A stretch of 64,000 nucleotides of DNA. It comes from CAZWCX01 sp964632945 (GTDB taxonomy: Bacteria; Planctomycetota; MHYJ01; WSZJ01; CAZWCX01). Under the pieces are notes generated by a model. It was not told the DNA's origin and did no database searches. It saw nothing but the letters and a program-made list of their open reading frames with translations. The stretch lies in NCBI GenBank assembly GCA_964632945.1, contig CAZWCX010000023.1, positions 1 through 64,000 of the forward strand, written 5' to 3'. Shown in pieces: positions 25,688 to 35,800 of this stretch (its first letter is position 1; every line of letters begins with the position of its first letter). A program made the translations under genes and the position numbers.

Positions 25688-26377
25688 CTATGCGCCTCCG
25701 GGACCCGCGTCCCCGGGTGGGGCCGGATCGCCCGTCACCGGCGCGGCGCCTTCCGACGCCCCCCCGGCGGACGGAGCCGCCGGCGGCGCGAACATCTTCC
25801 TCCACGCCTCCGCCTCGGAGGCGCGCCGCTCGATCCCCGGGAAGAGGAGCGACACCACGTCGGGATGTCCCGGGCGGGACAGCAGAATGTGCTCGAGAAA
25901 CTCGTCCGAGACCGTGGCGATTTCGGCGGACAGCAGCTTGGCGCGCCTCTTCTCGAACGCGGCCTGCGCCTTGCGCAACTGCACGAAGCGCTCGTACACC
26001 GAGCGCGCGAGCTTCTCCTGCTCTTCGTGGCGAGTCGAGTCCAGCCGGATCTCGACCCCGGCGGTCAGCGCCGCCTCGATCTCCGCGCGCCCCTTCTCGA
26101 CCGCCTGGAAGTGCTCGTCTTCCAGCGCGCGCAGCTTCTCGACCAGCTTCCAGCCCATGGTGTCCTCCGGCTTCGGCTCCGGGGCCGCATTCAACGCCGT
26201 CAGCAATTCCCCCAGGTCCTTCTCGTGCAGTTGCGCCGCGACCTCGATCGTGTCCTTCAAACACACGATGCAGTCGACGCACTGATAGCCCAGCTTGGTG
26301 ACCGCCTCCATCGTGTTCGGATTCGCCGAGAACACGTCGAAGAGGATCATGTCCTTGGTGATCTTCGGCTTGTCCAT
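25688..26377 (-). CDS. DUF1858 domain protein with a CxxCxxC motif
   Basis: 229 residues. The ATG at 26377 shares a base with the upstream stop (TGATG). Residues 5-62 are a DUF1858 domain (ITKDMILFDVF, ..., KLGYQCVDCIVC with C33, C36, C39, then LGELLTALN), a helical domain found in ScdA/hybrid-cluster-like contexts. A charged coiled-coil-like region (90-195) and a Pro/Ala/Gly tail follow. The Cys arrangement could bind metal or be redox-active. It is coupled to the HEAT-like protein, which suggests they work together. Function unknown. Confidence 0.8.
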   Translation of the reverse strand: MDKPKITKDMILFDVFSANPNTMEAVTKLGYQCVDCIVCLKDTIEVAAQLHEKDLGELLTALNAAPEPKPEDTMGWKLVEKLRALEDEHFQAVEKGRAEIEAALTAGVEIRLDSTRHEEQEKLARSVYERFVQLRKAQAAFEKRRAKLLSAEIATVSDEFLEHILLSRPGHPDVVSLLFPGIERRASEAEAWRKMFAPPAAPSAGGASEGAAPVTGDPAPPGDAGPGGA

Positions 26378-29013
26378 CACGTCCCCCGCCCCATCCGCCG
26401 TTCGATCTTCTTCTTCAGCATCCGGGGGACCGCCTCGCTGGCCAGCAGTTCGCCCAGGCACCGGTCCATCGCCGGCGTCCCGTTGCTCCACGAACTGATC
26501 AGCGTGTCCGCAATCCGGCGGCGCAGCGGCTCGACCTTCTTCTTGTCGTTGCACAGCACCTTGCGGGCGGCGATCTGCGCCAGGCTGCCCATCAGCACGA
26601 GCTGATCCTCGCGCTCGCCGAAATCGGGGTGACGGCTCATTTCCAGCAATTGCAGCGCGATCTCTTCGCAATGGCGCAGCATCTCGCGCCCATCCCCGCC
26701 CGCGGACAGAATCGGACCGAGCAGGCGGACGATCGTCACGTTGAGAATCTTCTGTCGCAACGCCTCGAGAATCTTGACCCGCAGGTGCGGGATGGCCCCC
26801 GAGGTCCGCGCGTAGGCCGCCAGCGCCTCGGCCAGGCGAACGACGTTGGCCGGCCCCCAGACCACCTGGTACCGGATCACCTCGTTCCACTTCTCCATCA
26901 TTCGGCCGATCAGGCGTTCCTGGTACGTTTCGGTCAGTCCGGGCGAGAGCAGGATGCGCTCGAGCCCGCCCAGCACCGCCGGCAGGAGCGAGGTAAAGGC
27001 GTCCGCCTCCGCGCCGATCACGACGCGGAGACCGTCGGGGGTGGTGTACTCCTGGGCGAGCCGCTCGGGGGCCTCGGTGTCCAGGTAGGAGAGGATCTTC
27101 ATCCCCAACTGCATCCGCAGGTCGATCGGGGCGGACGGGGAGGCCCCGATCCACGACAGCGCCTCGAGCAACTCGATCGCGTGCGGGGAGGTCCCCAGCT
27201 GAGCCAAAAACTCCTCGGCCAGGGCCTGGTGCCGTTCCGGAAGCGTGGACGGATGGCTGGCCGCCTGCGCCGTCGAGATCGCCATCACGCCGCGCGGAAA
27301 CTCCTCGCGCCGCGAGCAGGCGTGCAGACCGTCGATGGTCCGGCGCAGGAGCGCCACCTCGTCCGCATCCTGCGGGTGCGCCGTGAGGACGAGTTGCGCG
27401 GCGATTCGGGCGGCGAGCTCCTGTTCCTGGCGATGGACGGTCCCCTTGAGATGTTTCAGCAGGGGATCCACCGCGGGAAGTCCCAGCCGCTTGAGGGCGA
27501 GGTCGGTGGCGTCGCGGATCTGGTCGAGCTCATACTCGTGGACGTGTTCGATCAGGTCCGCCGCAATACCCGCGCGCACGTCGGACTGGAGTTCCGGGCG
27601 GCCGAAGAAGCGGAATTCGAGCATCACGAGGCGAAGCGTCTTGCGCGCCGCCATCAGGAACTGCGCGACCGCCCGGCCGACGCGGTTCACGTAGAGCGCG
27701 GGCAATTCCGGATCGGAGGCGATCTCATCCAGGCACCGGAGCAGGAGGGCGCGCTCCCCTTCCGGCGTCTCCGGAATGATCCTGAGGAGCGGTTCCACCG
27801 ACTCGACGCCGAGCAGGCGGAGGTCGCCGGTCAGCCGGCGGGAGTCGGGGTCGGCCTCCGAGGCGTCACGCAGCTGGAGAGCGATCTCGCTGCCCAGCCG
27901 CGCCCGCAGGCGCGGGACCGCCGGGATCCGCGCCAGGACGTGGAGCAGGAACGAGCGCAACCGGCGCGCCGTGGTGCGCTCGAACTCGCTCCAGAGAATG
28001 TCGGTCACCGGTTCCGTCGCCGCCTTTCCCATCGCCTCGAGGAGGAGCTGCACGGGCCGGCTGATTACGTCGAACTGCGTGACCAGGCGCTCGACGAGCA
28101 GCGAGACCACACCGCGCAATCCCTCGCGATCGGCGACCAGCAGGTCCGAGAAGTCCACCAGCGAGGAGACCACGCGGCTCTGGATCTCCACGTCGGGATC
28201 GTGGCGCAGCACGGTAAGCAGGACCAGGAGGATGACGCCGCGGTCCGAGGCGGGCGCCTCGCGGAGCAGGACGCTCAGGCGGTCGACCGCGAAGAGCCGG
28301 CTCTCGCGCGCGTCTCCCGAAAGCGCGTGGATGGCCTCGGTGATCTCGGGACGCAGGCCCAGGCTGCGCAGCGCGACCGCCGACTCCCGCCGGACCATGG
28401 GGCTGTCGTCGGTCAGCGCGCGCATGAAGATCATCCCCTTCTCGCTCGGGGGCAGCGGCGAATACGAGATCTTGCGCAGCGCCTCGATCTTCTCCTGCGG
28501 ATCGACGCCGGTGGCGACCACGAGCTTCAGCCGACCGATTTCCTGGGGCGGGAAGAGTTGGTGGCTTTCCTCGCGACCGATCATGTCGGGCAGCCCGATC
28601 TGGGCGTGGAAGGCGACCGGCGAGGGATCGGCCCGGCGATCGAGCGCCCCGCCGGAAGCGACCGGGGGCGCCGGTTCCGAGAACCCGGAGTCGGCGAGCA
28701 CCTCTTCGCGCAGGGCGAGAACGGTTTCGCCGCCTTGGGCGACGGCGCACACCTCTTCCACCGCCGCCCCGTCGCGCGCCAGGTCGGCGCGCACTTCGGC
28801 AAGCCGCCGGTCATTCGGCGCGGCGTCGCCTTCGAGCAGGCGCGGATCGAGCAACAACCGCTCCATCGGCGCACCGGGGCGCGCAGCCTCCAGCAGGGCC
28901 TCGGTGACGAGAACCTTGCGCGACAGCAACGCGCCGATGCGGATCACGGCGCGCGAGGAGAGGCCGAAGCGGGCCTTCAGCTCCTCCTTGGACAGGCGGG
29001 TTCCTTCCGGCAT
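26377..29013 (-). CDS. Large HEAT-repeat-like protein
   Basis: 878 residues, almost all predicted helix. After an N-terminal HTH-like stretch (RLSKEELKARFGLSSRAVIRIGALLSRK) and an acidic linker come many helical pairs typical of HEAT/ARM repeats (EKIEALRKISYSPLPPSEKG, RRESAVALRSLGLRP, LARIPAVPRLRARLGSE). No catalytic motif is visible and there is no signal peptide or membrane helix. It probably acts as a cytoplasmic scaffold. It starts 12 bp after the cytochrome-like gene and shares TGATG with the DUF1858 gene. Family not recognised. Confidence 0.75.
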   Translation of the reverse strand: MPEGTRLSKEELKARFGLSSRAVIRIGALLSRKVLVTEALLEAARPGAPMERLLLDPRLLEGDAAPNDRRLAEVRADLARDGAAVEEVCAVAQGGETVLALREEVLADSGFSEPAPPVASGGALDRRADPSPVAFHAQIGLPDMIGREESHQLFPPQEIGRLKLVVATGVDPQEKIEALRKISYSPLPPSEKGMIFMRALTDDSPMVRRESAVALRSLGLRPEITEAIHALSGDARESRLFAVDRLSVLLREAPASDRGVILLVLLTVLRHDPDVEIQSRVVSSLVDFSDLLVADREGLRGVVSLLVERLVTQFDVISRPVQLLLEAMGKAATEPVTDILWSEFERTTARRLRSFLLHVLARIPAVPRLRARLGSEIALQLRDASEADPDSRRLTGDLRLLGVESVEPLLRIIPETPEGERALLLRCLDEIASDPELPALYVNRVGRAVAQFLMAARKTLRLVMLEFRFFGRPELQSDVRAGIAADLIEHVHEYELDQIRDATDLALKRLGLPAVDPLLKHLKGTVHRQEQELAARIAAQLVLTAHPQDADEVALLRRTIDGLHACSRREEFPRGVMAISTAQAASHPSTLPERHQALAEEFLAQLGTSPHAIELLEALSWIGASPSAPIDLRMQLGMKILSYLDTEAPERLAQEYTTPDGLRVVIGAEADAFTSLLPAVLGGLERILLSPGLTETYQERLIGRMMEKWNEVIRYQVVWGPANVVRLAEALAAYARTSGAIPHLRVKILEALRQKILNVTIVRLLGPILSAGGDGREMLRHCEEIALQLLEMSRHPDFGEREDQLVLMGSLAQIAARKVLCNDKKKVEPLRRRIADTLISSWSNGTPAMDRCLGELLASEAVPRMLKKKIERRMGRGT

Positions 29014-29025
29014 GGGCGGTCCGGT

Positions 29026-29571
29026 CTACTCCTCTTCCTCGTTTTCGACCTGGACGCCGCAGCCCTTCTTCTTGCAGATCGGGCACGACTTGTCGTTCCA
29101 CTTCGCCTGCGTCCACTTTTCTTTTTTGGACTCGCACTCGTACGTGACCCAGTAGGTGTTGTGGCAGGCGACGCACTGGCCGCGCACGGAGTCCATGTAG
29201 AAGTCCTTGAGCGCCGACGCCTGCTTGGCATCGTCGATCTTGGTCTTGGCGGCGCGCGCGGCGAAGTCCTCGCCGGCCTTCACCAGCGCGTCGGACTTCT
29301 GCCGGAAGTCCTCGGCGCCTTTTTCATCGTCCTTGACCGGGTAGTGCTTGCCGAGGTCCTTGACGGCCTTGGTCAACTGGGTGGCGCCGTCGACGATGCG
29401 GTCCTTGTCCTTGCGGGCGAAGCCCAGGCTGATCGTGCGCCCGATGCTCTTGAGCGACTCCATGATCTTGTGGACGGGATCCTCGTCCTCCTCCCCCGCG
29501 CGGGCGGCGGTCCATCCCGCGCAGACCACGAGGAACGCGAGCGTGACGATCCACGGAATACGCCGATTCAT
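29026..29571 (-). CDS. Exported cytochrome c'-like protein
   Basis: 181 residues with a signal peptide (MNRRIPWIVTLAFLVVCAGW, cleavage near AARAG). The mature part is a helical bundle (KIMESLKSIGRTISLG, ..., FRQKSDALVKAGEDFAARA) ending with a heme-binding CVACH (C133, C136, H137), the position seen in cytochrome c'. Beyond the usual end there is an extra Cys-rich tail (C146, CPIC at 163-166, C171) and an acidic terminus. A c-type heme, and perhaps a metal in the tail, are inferred. It is in the coiled-coil/HEAT/DUF1858/recG operon. Confidence 0.8.
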   Translation of the reverse strand: MNRRIPWIVTLAFLVVCAGWTAARAGEEDEDPVHKIMESLKSIGRTISLGFARKDKDRIVDGATQLTKAVKDLGKHYPVKDDEKGAEDFRQKSDALVKAGEDFAARAAKTKIDDAKQASALKDFYMDSVRGQCVACHNTYWVTYECESKKEKWTQAKWNDKSCPICKKKGCGVQVENEEEE

Positions 29572-29645
29572 GAAAGACCTCCTGACGACCGTGGCGCGAC
29601 GACCGGCGTACCGGCCGCGGCGGATCCCCCCCTGAGGTTACCGAA

Positions 29646-32564
29646 CTACGGATTGTGCCGCTGCGATTCCAGTTCTTTCTGCTGGGTCAGCAGTTCATCG
29701 AAGAGCTGGTTGCAGGCGTCCTGCCGCTTCTTGAGTTCGACCCCCTCGCCTTCGAGCTGCTTGCGGAGATCGTCCAGCCGCCGCGACTCGATTTCCATCG
29801 AGGCCTTGCGCTGGGCGAGCTCGCGCTGCTCGCGGGAGAAGCGCAGCCGGGCCTCCTCGAGCTTCTTGCGCTCCTCCTCGACGTTGGAGATCGCCGCCAT
29901 GCTTTCCATGTGTTCCTGGTTGAACCAGCGGCGGGCCTCCTCGAGCTTGGCGAAGTCGTCTTCGAGCTTGATGCGCCGCTCGGCAATGGCGGCCCGTTCC
30001 GCCTCCACTTCGGCGCGCAGACGCTCGAGCCCGTCCTCCTGGCCGCCGGTGGTCTTGTAGACCTCGATCTGCGCGCGCGCGCGCGCAAGGTCGGCTTCCA
30101 ACTCCTCGAGGCGGAGCCGCAGTCGTTCGGCATCCCCCTGCGCGGAACCGAGGTCGGTGCGCACCTGGCGCATTTCCTGGCGCAGGCGTTCCGCCTGCGG
30201 ATCGGGACCCGCGGTGGACGGGGCGGCGGCTTCGACCTCGGCGAGCCGCGCCTCGAGCAGCGCCTTTTCCTGACGCAAGGCAACGAGCTGGGTGCGCAGG
30301 TCCGCAGACTCCCCCGCCGCCGCGCCGAGGTCGGCGCGCAGATGTTCGAGGTCGACCTCCGGAAGAGTGGCCGCCTCCTGGAGGGGGGGCGCGCCGCCGC
30401 CGCGCGCGGCGTCCAACGCCTGCCGTTCCACCTCCAACTCCGCCTGGCGTTCGATCAGGGTGCGGTGGAGCTCCTGAATCTCCTCCTGCTGCGTTTCCTG
30501 GTCCCGCAGGGCGTCGGCCAGCGCGTCGCGCAGGGCCGAGGCCTCCGCGCGAGCGTGTTCGAGCTGCTCCTGCAGGTCCGCGTCGAGGCCGAGGTCGCCG
30601 ACCGGCGTCGCCGGCGCGACCGACCGGGCCGCGGTCTCTTCGGCGGCATCCGCGCGCTGGCGCTGCCGGGACGATTCCCCTTCCACATCCTGGAGCCGGT
30701 CGCCGAGCGCCGCGGCGTCCTGCTCCGCCCGCACGACCCGCTGGCGCAGTTCGGACGCCTCGGTTTCCGCGCGGCCCAATTGCTCGGTGAGATCCGCGGC
30801 CGCCTCCTCGAACCGGGCGGCACGCTCCGCCGCCTCGGCCGCCATCGCCTCCGCCCCGGCCAGACGCTCGCGCGCGGATGCGACCTCCATCTCCAGCCGC
30901 GCGACCTGCTCCCGCAGGGCGGCCCGCTCCCCCTCCAGCCGCGCCGCGGCCTCGACTTCCGCCGGGGCAGACCGGCGCAACTGGCTCAACTCCGCATCCA
31001 TCGCGCGGGCCCGCTCGCGCTCCGTCTCGAGCTCCCGGAGCACCGCCTCCGCCTGACCCGCGGCCTCGGCCACCCGCTGCTCCAGCGCCTCCTGAGCCGC
31101 CCGCATCTCCTGCTGCTGCGTACGCGCCGAAAACAGCTCCTGCTCCATCATCGCCAGCGGCTTGCGCGCATCGGCGGCCTCGCGCTCCAAGCGCTGGATC
31201 TCTTCCCGGACCGCCTGGTTGAGCGCATCATACGCGCGCCGGGCGTCCGCGAGCACCGCGGCGTCCTGAGCGGACCGGGCCTCCCAGTCCGCACGCTCCT
31301 TGCGCACTTCCTCGAACAGCTCCTGCGCGGCGGTACGTTGCGCTTCCAGCTCTTCCCGGAGCGCCGCATCGTCCCCGGCGGAAACCGCAGCGGCGCCGGA
31401 CTCGGCGGCCCGTTGCTCCTGCTCCGCCAGCCGGCGCGCCAGGTCCTCGTTCTCCGCCCGCAACCGGGCGACGGCCTCGGCGGCTTCGACGTCCGTTCCG
31501 GCCTCCGCCCCGCCCGCCCGCGCGGCTTCCAGCGCCTGTTGCGCCACCACCAGTTCGGTGCGCAGCTGTTCGTCCAGCCGCTCCGCCGTCGACAACGCCG
31601 CCTGCTTCTCCTCGCACACCTGGGTCAGGCTCGCGATCGTCTCGCGCAGCCGATCCAGCTCGGCAGCAACGTCCCGCGTGCGGGCGCGCTCGCCTTCGAG
31701 CAACTCCTGGACGTTCGCCAGTTCCTCCTCCAGCTCGCTCGTCTTCGGCACGTCGGCGTCTTCCTCCGCCCTCGCTTCGGCCGCGACGAGACGCTCTTCG
31801 AGGAGCGCCATCGCCTCCTTGAGCGCCTGCTCGCTCTGGCTCAGGCGCTCGATCTCGCCGTCCTTCTCCTCGCGCATCCGCACGACCTCGTCGCGGGCGA
31901 GTTCGAGCTGTTCCTTGAGCGACTTGATCTCCTGGTTGTCGAGCAGCGAGGTGGGCAGCCCCTGCTTGACCGCGTCGAGGCGCGCCTCGAGCGTCTGAAT
32001 CTCCTTCTCCAGGTCGACGCGGCGGCGCTCCCATTCCTCGCGTTCGCCGATCACCCGCTGGCGCATCTCCTGGACGCGCCGGCGATCCTCGTCGATCTTG
32101 TTCTGCTGCTCGACCAGGGAGCGCTGGTACTTCGCGAGTTCGGCGCGCATGCTGGCGGATACGCCCGCGGGAACGGCCTGCCCCTCGGGAAGTTCTTCCG
32201 CTTCGACCGGAGCGGGAACCTCGACGGCCGCGGCCCCGGCCGGAGTGGGCGGTGGTTCTCCCGGCTCGCGGACCCGCACGGAGGAGTCCATCGACTGCCA
32301 GGCCTCGACGGTCGCCTCGTCCTCGACCACCGCTGCCGCGGCGGCCAGGGGCCCGGCCGCGGGGGGCTCCCCTCCGGGACCACCCTTGCCGGCCCCGACC
32401 GGCGACTTGCGCGTCCCACGCAAACGCGACCCGCCTCCCATCTCCTGTTCGAGCCGCGCCTTGATCCGCGCAACGATGAACCAGTCGTAGATCAGGATGC
32501 CGATCAGGACACCGAAGAGGATCCGCAGGAGCGTCGCGACGGACACGAAAAGGTCGAAGCCCAT
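29646..32564 (-). CDS. Long membrane-anchored coiled-coil protein
   Basis: 972 residues from the ATG at 32564 with GGAG 7 nt upstream. One N-terminal membrane helix (about 5-27) is followed by a basic stretch and a Pro/Ala/Gly linker. From residue 155 to the end lies nearly continuous heptad-type coiled coil rich in Glu, Arg, Ala and Leu (for example QRLEREAADARKPLAMMEQE). No globular domain is apparent. Length and architecture fit a structural or tethering protein projecting from the membrane into the cytoplasm. It is first in the probable operon that runs to the GT2 gene (74 bp to the cytochrome-like gene). Confidence 0.8.
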   Translation of the reverse strand: MGFDLFVSVATLLRILFGVLIGILIYDWFIVARIKARLEQEMGGGSRLRGTRKSPVGAGKGGPGGEPPAAGPLAAAAAVVEDEATVEAWQSMDSSVRVREPGEPPPTPAGAAAVEVPAPVEAEELPEGQAVPAGVSASMRAELAKYQRSLVEQQNKIDEDRRRVQEMRQRVIGEREEWERRRVDLEKEIQTLEARLDAVKQGLPTSLLDNQEIKSLKEQLELARDEVVRMREEKDGEIERLSQSEQALKEAMALLEERLVAAEARAEEDADVPKTSELEEELANVQELLEGERARTRDVAAELDRLRETIASLTQVCEEKQAALSTAERLDEQLRTELVVAQQALEAARAGGAEAGTDVEAAEAVARLRAENEDLARRLAEQEQRAAESGAAAVSAGDDAALREELEAQRTAAQELFEEVRKERADWEARSAQDAAVLADARRAYDALNQAVREEIQRLEREAADARKPLAMMEQELFSARTQQQEMRAAQEALEQRVAEAAGQAEAVLRELETERERARAMDAELSQLRRSAPAEVEAAARLEGERAALREQVARLEMEVASARERLAGAEAMAAEAAERAARFEEAAADLTEQLGRAETEASELRQRVVRAEQDAAALGDRLQDVEGESSRQRQRADAAEETAARSVAPATPVGDLGLDADLQEQLEHARAEASALRDALADALRDQETQQEEIQELHRTLIERQAELEVERQALDAARGGGAPPLQEAATLPEVDLEHLRADLGAAAGESADLRTQLVALRQEKALLEARLAEVEAAAPSTAGPDPQAERLRQEMRQVRTDLGSAQGDAERLRLRLEELEADLARARAQIEVYKTTGGQEDGLERLRAEVEAERAAIAERRIKLEDDFAKLEEARRWFNQEHMESMAAISNVEEERKKLEEARLRFSREQRELAQRKASMEIESRRLDDLRKQLEGEGVELKKRQDACNQLFDELLTQQKELESQRHNP

Positions 32565-32760
32565 GGGCCACTCCGGTTCTGGTGGGGGGAATCCGGGCCG
32601 CTCCGCATCGGGATCCGGCAACGGGTCAAGGGCCCGGAATGGGGCGGAAGGCCCGCCCGGGATTCAGGAAGACACACCGCCGACGCGAATCACCCTCCGG
32701 TCGGAAGGACGGGGTGACGGCGCGCGGTACCTGGCCTACACGTGTGCGATGACACGATCA

Positions 32761-32790
32761 TCTATACTTCGCGCCGGAGGGGGTGCGCAA
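32761..32790 (-). promoter_or_regulatory. Promoter of the coiled-coil to GT2 operon
   Basis: On the minus strand, TTGCGC (32785-32790) and TATAGA (32761-32766) are 18 bp apart. Transcription would begin near 32754, leaving a leader of about 190 nt before the ATG at 32564. I see no gene in that leader. Confidence 0.55.
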
Positions 32791-32820
32791 CAGAAAACGG
32801 GCGGGACCCGTTCTCCGCCG

Positions 32821-35800
32821 CTACTTCGGTTTCAGACCCGCCCTTTCGCGCGCATCATCCCATTCCTGCTGGAATTCCGTCTCGCTCCCCGGGTGCCGGC
32901 GCGCCGCCTCCGCGAAATCCTCCGCCGCCCCGGACCACTCCTCGAGTTGGTGCCGCAACATCCCCCTCCGGATCCGGGCTTCGAAGTGGCCGGGAGACCG
33001 CTCCAAGACCCTGTCCAGGTCGCTCCGCGCCTTTTCCAGCCACTCCCGGGCTTCCGCCGCGGACGTCTTTTCCGCCGCACCCAGCGCAAGTCGCACGTCG
33101 GCCCGCGCGATGGCGGCCGGGATGAGTGCCGGTTCCAACTCCAGTGCGCGACCACACGCCGCTTCCGCCTGCAACAGAGCCTCCCGAGGGTCCTGACCGG
33201 CCTCCTCCAGCGCGCTTCCCCACGACAGGTAGTTGTCCCCCCGCACCGACCACACTTCCGGACGCGTGTGGCCCAGCTTCATGGCCCGCACCATGTCCTC
33301 GTCCGCGCGCGCGAAGAGGGCGGCGCCATCTCCGCCCTGACCCAGGCGCAAGATCGCAAGCGAGGTGAGGAGCATGCTCCGCTCGCCGAACGCCTCCGCG
33401 GAGTTCGGATCCGCGACGAGCGCCTGGGCGAGATCGGCTTCCGCCTGGGTCCAGGCGGGCTCGGGATCGACACCGCGCTCCTGGAGCCATTCGCCGCGAT
33501 TGCGTCGCCATTGGGCCAGGGCCGTCCAGGCGGAGGCGTCGCCGGGGTCCAAGCGGACGGCGGCGAGGGCGTCGGATTCGGCGGCCTCCCAGAGGGCGGT
33601 CGAGTCATCGCCCGCTTCGGCGGTGTACCAGGCCTGGTCTCCGCGGACCCGGCTGCGACCGAGCCAGGCGCGCGGATCGCCGGGTTGCAACTCCAGGGCG
33701 CGGGTGAAGTCGGCCTCGGCGCGGACCAGCGTGGGGTCGGGGTTCTCGCCGCGGTCGAACAACGCGTAGGCGCGGTCGTGCAGGAGTCCGCCGCGAAGGA
33801 TGAGGAGCGGGACGTATCCGCGATCGATGGCCAGTCCGGCGTCGCACGCGGCCAGGGCCCGCTCCGGCTGCTTTTCCTCGGACTCCAGTTGCGCGATCGC
33901 CTCGTGCGCCTCGACGAGCGTCGGGTCGGCGGCCACCGCGCTTCCCAGCAGCCGACGCGCCTCGGCGAAGTCCTCCGTGCGCGCGGAGGCGTACACGAGT
34001 TGAAGCCCCCGCGCGCCGTCGAGCCGCGCCCGGGGGATGACGTCCGCGCCGGGACGCGCGGGCGACTGCGCCTGCCGCACCATCCGTGCGACCTCCTCGC
34101 GCAGCGCCGACCGGAGGGTTCGCAACACCTCGTCCTCGCCGGCGAGATCATCCAGGGTAGGTCGGGGGCGGGCCGGGGCGCCGGAGTGCGCCCTCCGGGC
34201 ATCGTCGCGCCGGCGTTCGCGGCGTAGGCGTTCTGCGCGCTCCGCGCAGGCGCGCACGAGCAGGACAACGCTTTCATATCGCGCCACCGCGTGGTCGGGG
34301 TCCTTGGCCAGCGCCCGATCCAGCTCGGCGCGGGCCTCGTCGAACCTCAAGATGACCCGGTGGAATCGGCCGAGATGGACATGCGGCTCGGCCAGATCGG
34401 GCGCCTGGGCCACCACCCGTGCGGCCGCCTGTTGCAGCGGGCCCAGGAATCGCGACTCGACCTCGGCCATTCCGCCCCCCGCACGCCGCACGAGCAGGGC
34501 GGAGTCGAAATAGCAACCGACCATTTCGCGCAACGCCCCGAGGACCTCTCGACCGAGCCGGTCTTTTTCGCGACGCTCGGCGGCCGCCTGCACGCCGGCG
34601 ACCGCGGTCACCGTCAAGGCGACCAGGACGGCCGCCGCGAGCGCGGCGAGCGCGCGATGACGCCTCAGCCAGCGCATCGCCCGCTCGATCGCGGTTTCGC
34701 GCCGCGCGGCGATCGCCTCCCCCCGAAGCCAACGTCCCAAGTCGTCCGCCAGAGGCCCGGCGGTCGGGTAGCGACGCTCCGGCTCCCGGCGCAAGGCGCG
34801 CAGGCAGATTGTCTCCAGGTCTTCCGGGATGCGCGCGTCGAGGAGGCGGGGCGGCCGGGGATCCTCGTGGACGAGGCGCGCAAGCACCTCCATGGCGTTG
34901 GCGCCCTCGAACGGCGGATGCCCCGTGAGCACTTCGTAGAGGATCGCGCCCAGCGCGTAGACGTCCGCCGCGGGTCCCACCTTCGATGCCTCGCCCAGCG
35001 CCTGCTCCGGCGGCATGTAGGCCGGCGTGCCCATCGACTCGCCGGACGCCGTGATCCGCGTGCCTTCCTCCAGATGACGCGCCAGCCCGAAGTCGAGCAC
35101 GTGCACGCGCCCCTCCCCGTCGAGGAGAATGTTGCCCGGCTTGAGATCGCGGTGGATCACCTGACGTTCGTGCGCATGCGCGACGGCCGCCGCCGCGGCG
35201 TGGAGGGCGACGACGCGATCGCGCAGGGTGGGAAACTCCTTGGCCGCCAGCGCCGCACGCAGAGTCCGCCCCTTCACGTAGGCCATGGCGAAGTAGGTGA
35301 CTCCGCCCACCTCGCCGACGTCGTAGATCCGCACGATCCCGGGATGATCGAGGGCGCCCGCCGTGCGGGCCTCGCGCAACAATCGCTCCACCAACCGCGG
35401 GTGCGCCGCCTCGCCGCCGTGGACGGTCTTCAGCGCGACTTCGCGTCGCATCTGCTCGTCATAGGCGAGATAGACCACCCCCATCCCACCGCGCCCGAGT
35501 TCGGAGAGGATTCGATAGCGGCCGATCCGGGGCAGATCGGCGCCGCCGACGTCGGTCGGATCGCCGGGGGCGACCGTCGCGATCGCACTGCCCGGAAACG
35601 TCGGCGCCTGGTCGTCCGGAAGGGCGGAGTCGGTTGGACTCAACCCATGCCCCGCGGCCCGCGCCGCAACCCGGTCCAGGCGTTCCGAGGTCCGCGTCTC
35701 GTCGCTCGCGCCCATCGACGACCCGAGGTTCCCATGGGAGGGAGGGAGGGTCTCGGCCGCCGTCGCCGCGGCGGCCGCCGCCAGAACGGAATTCGCCAGG

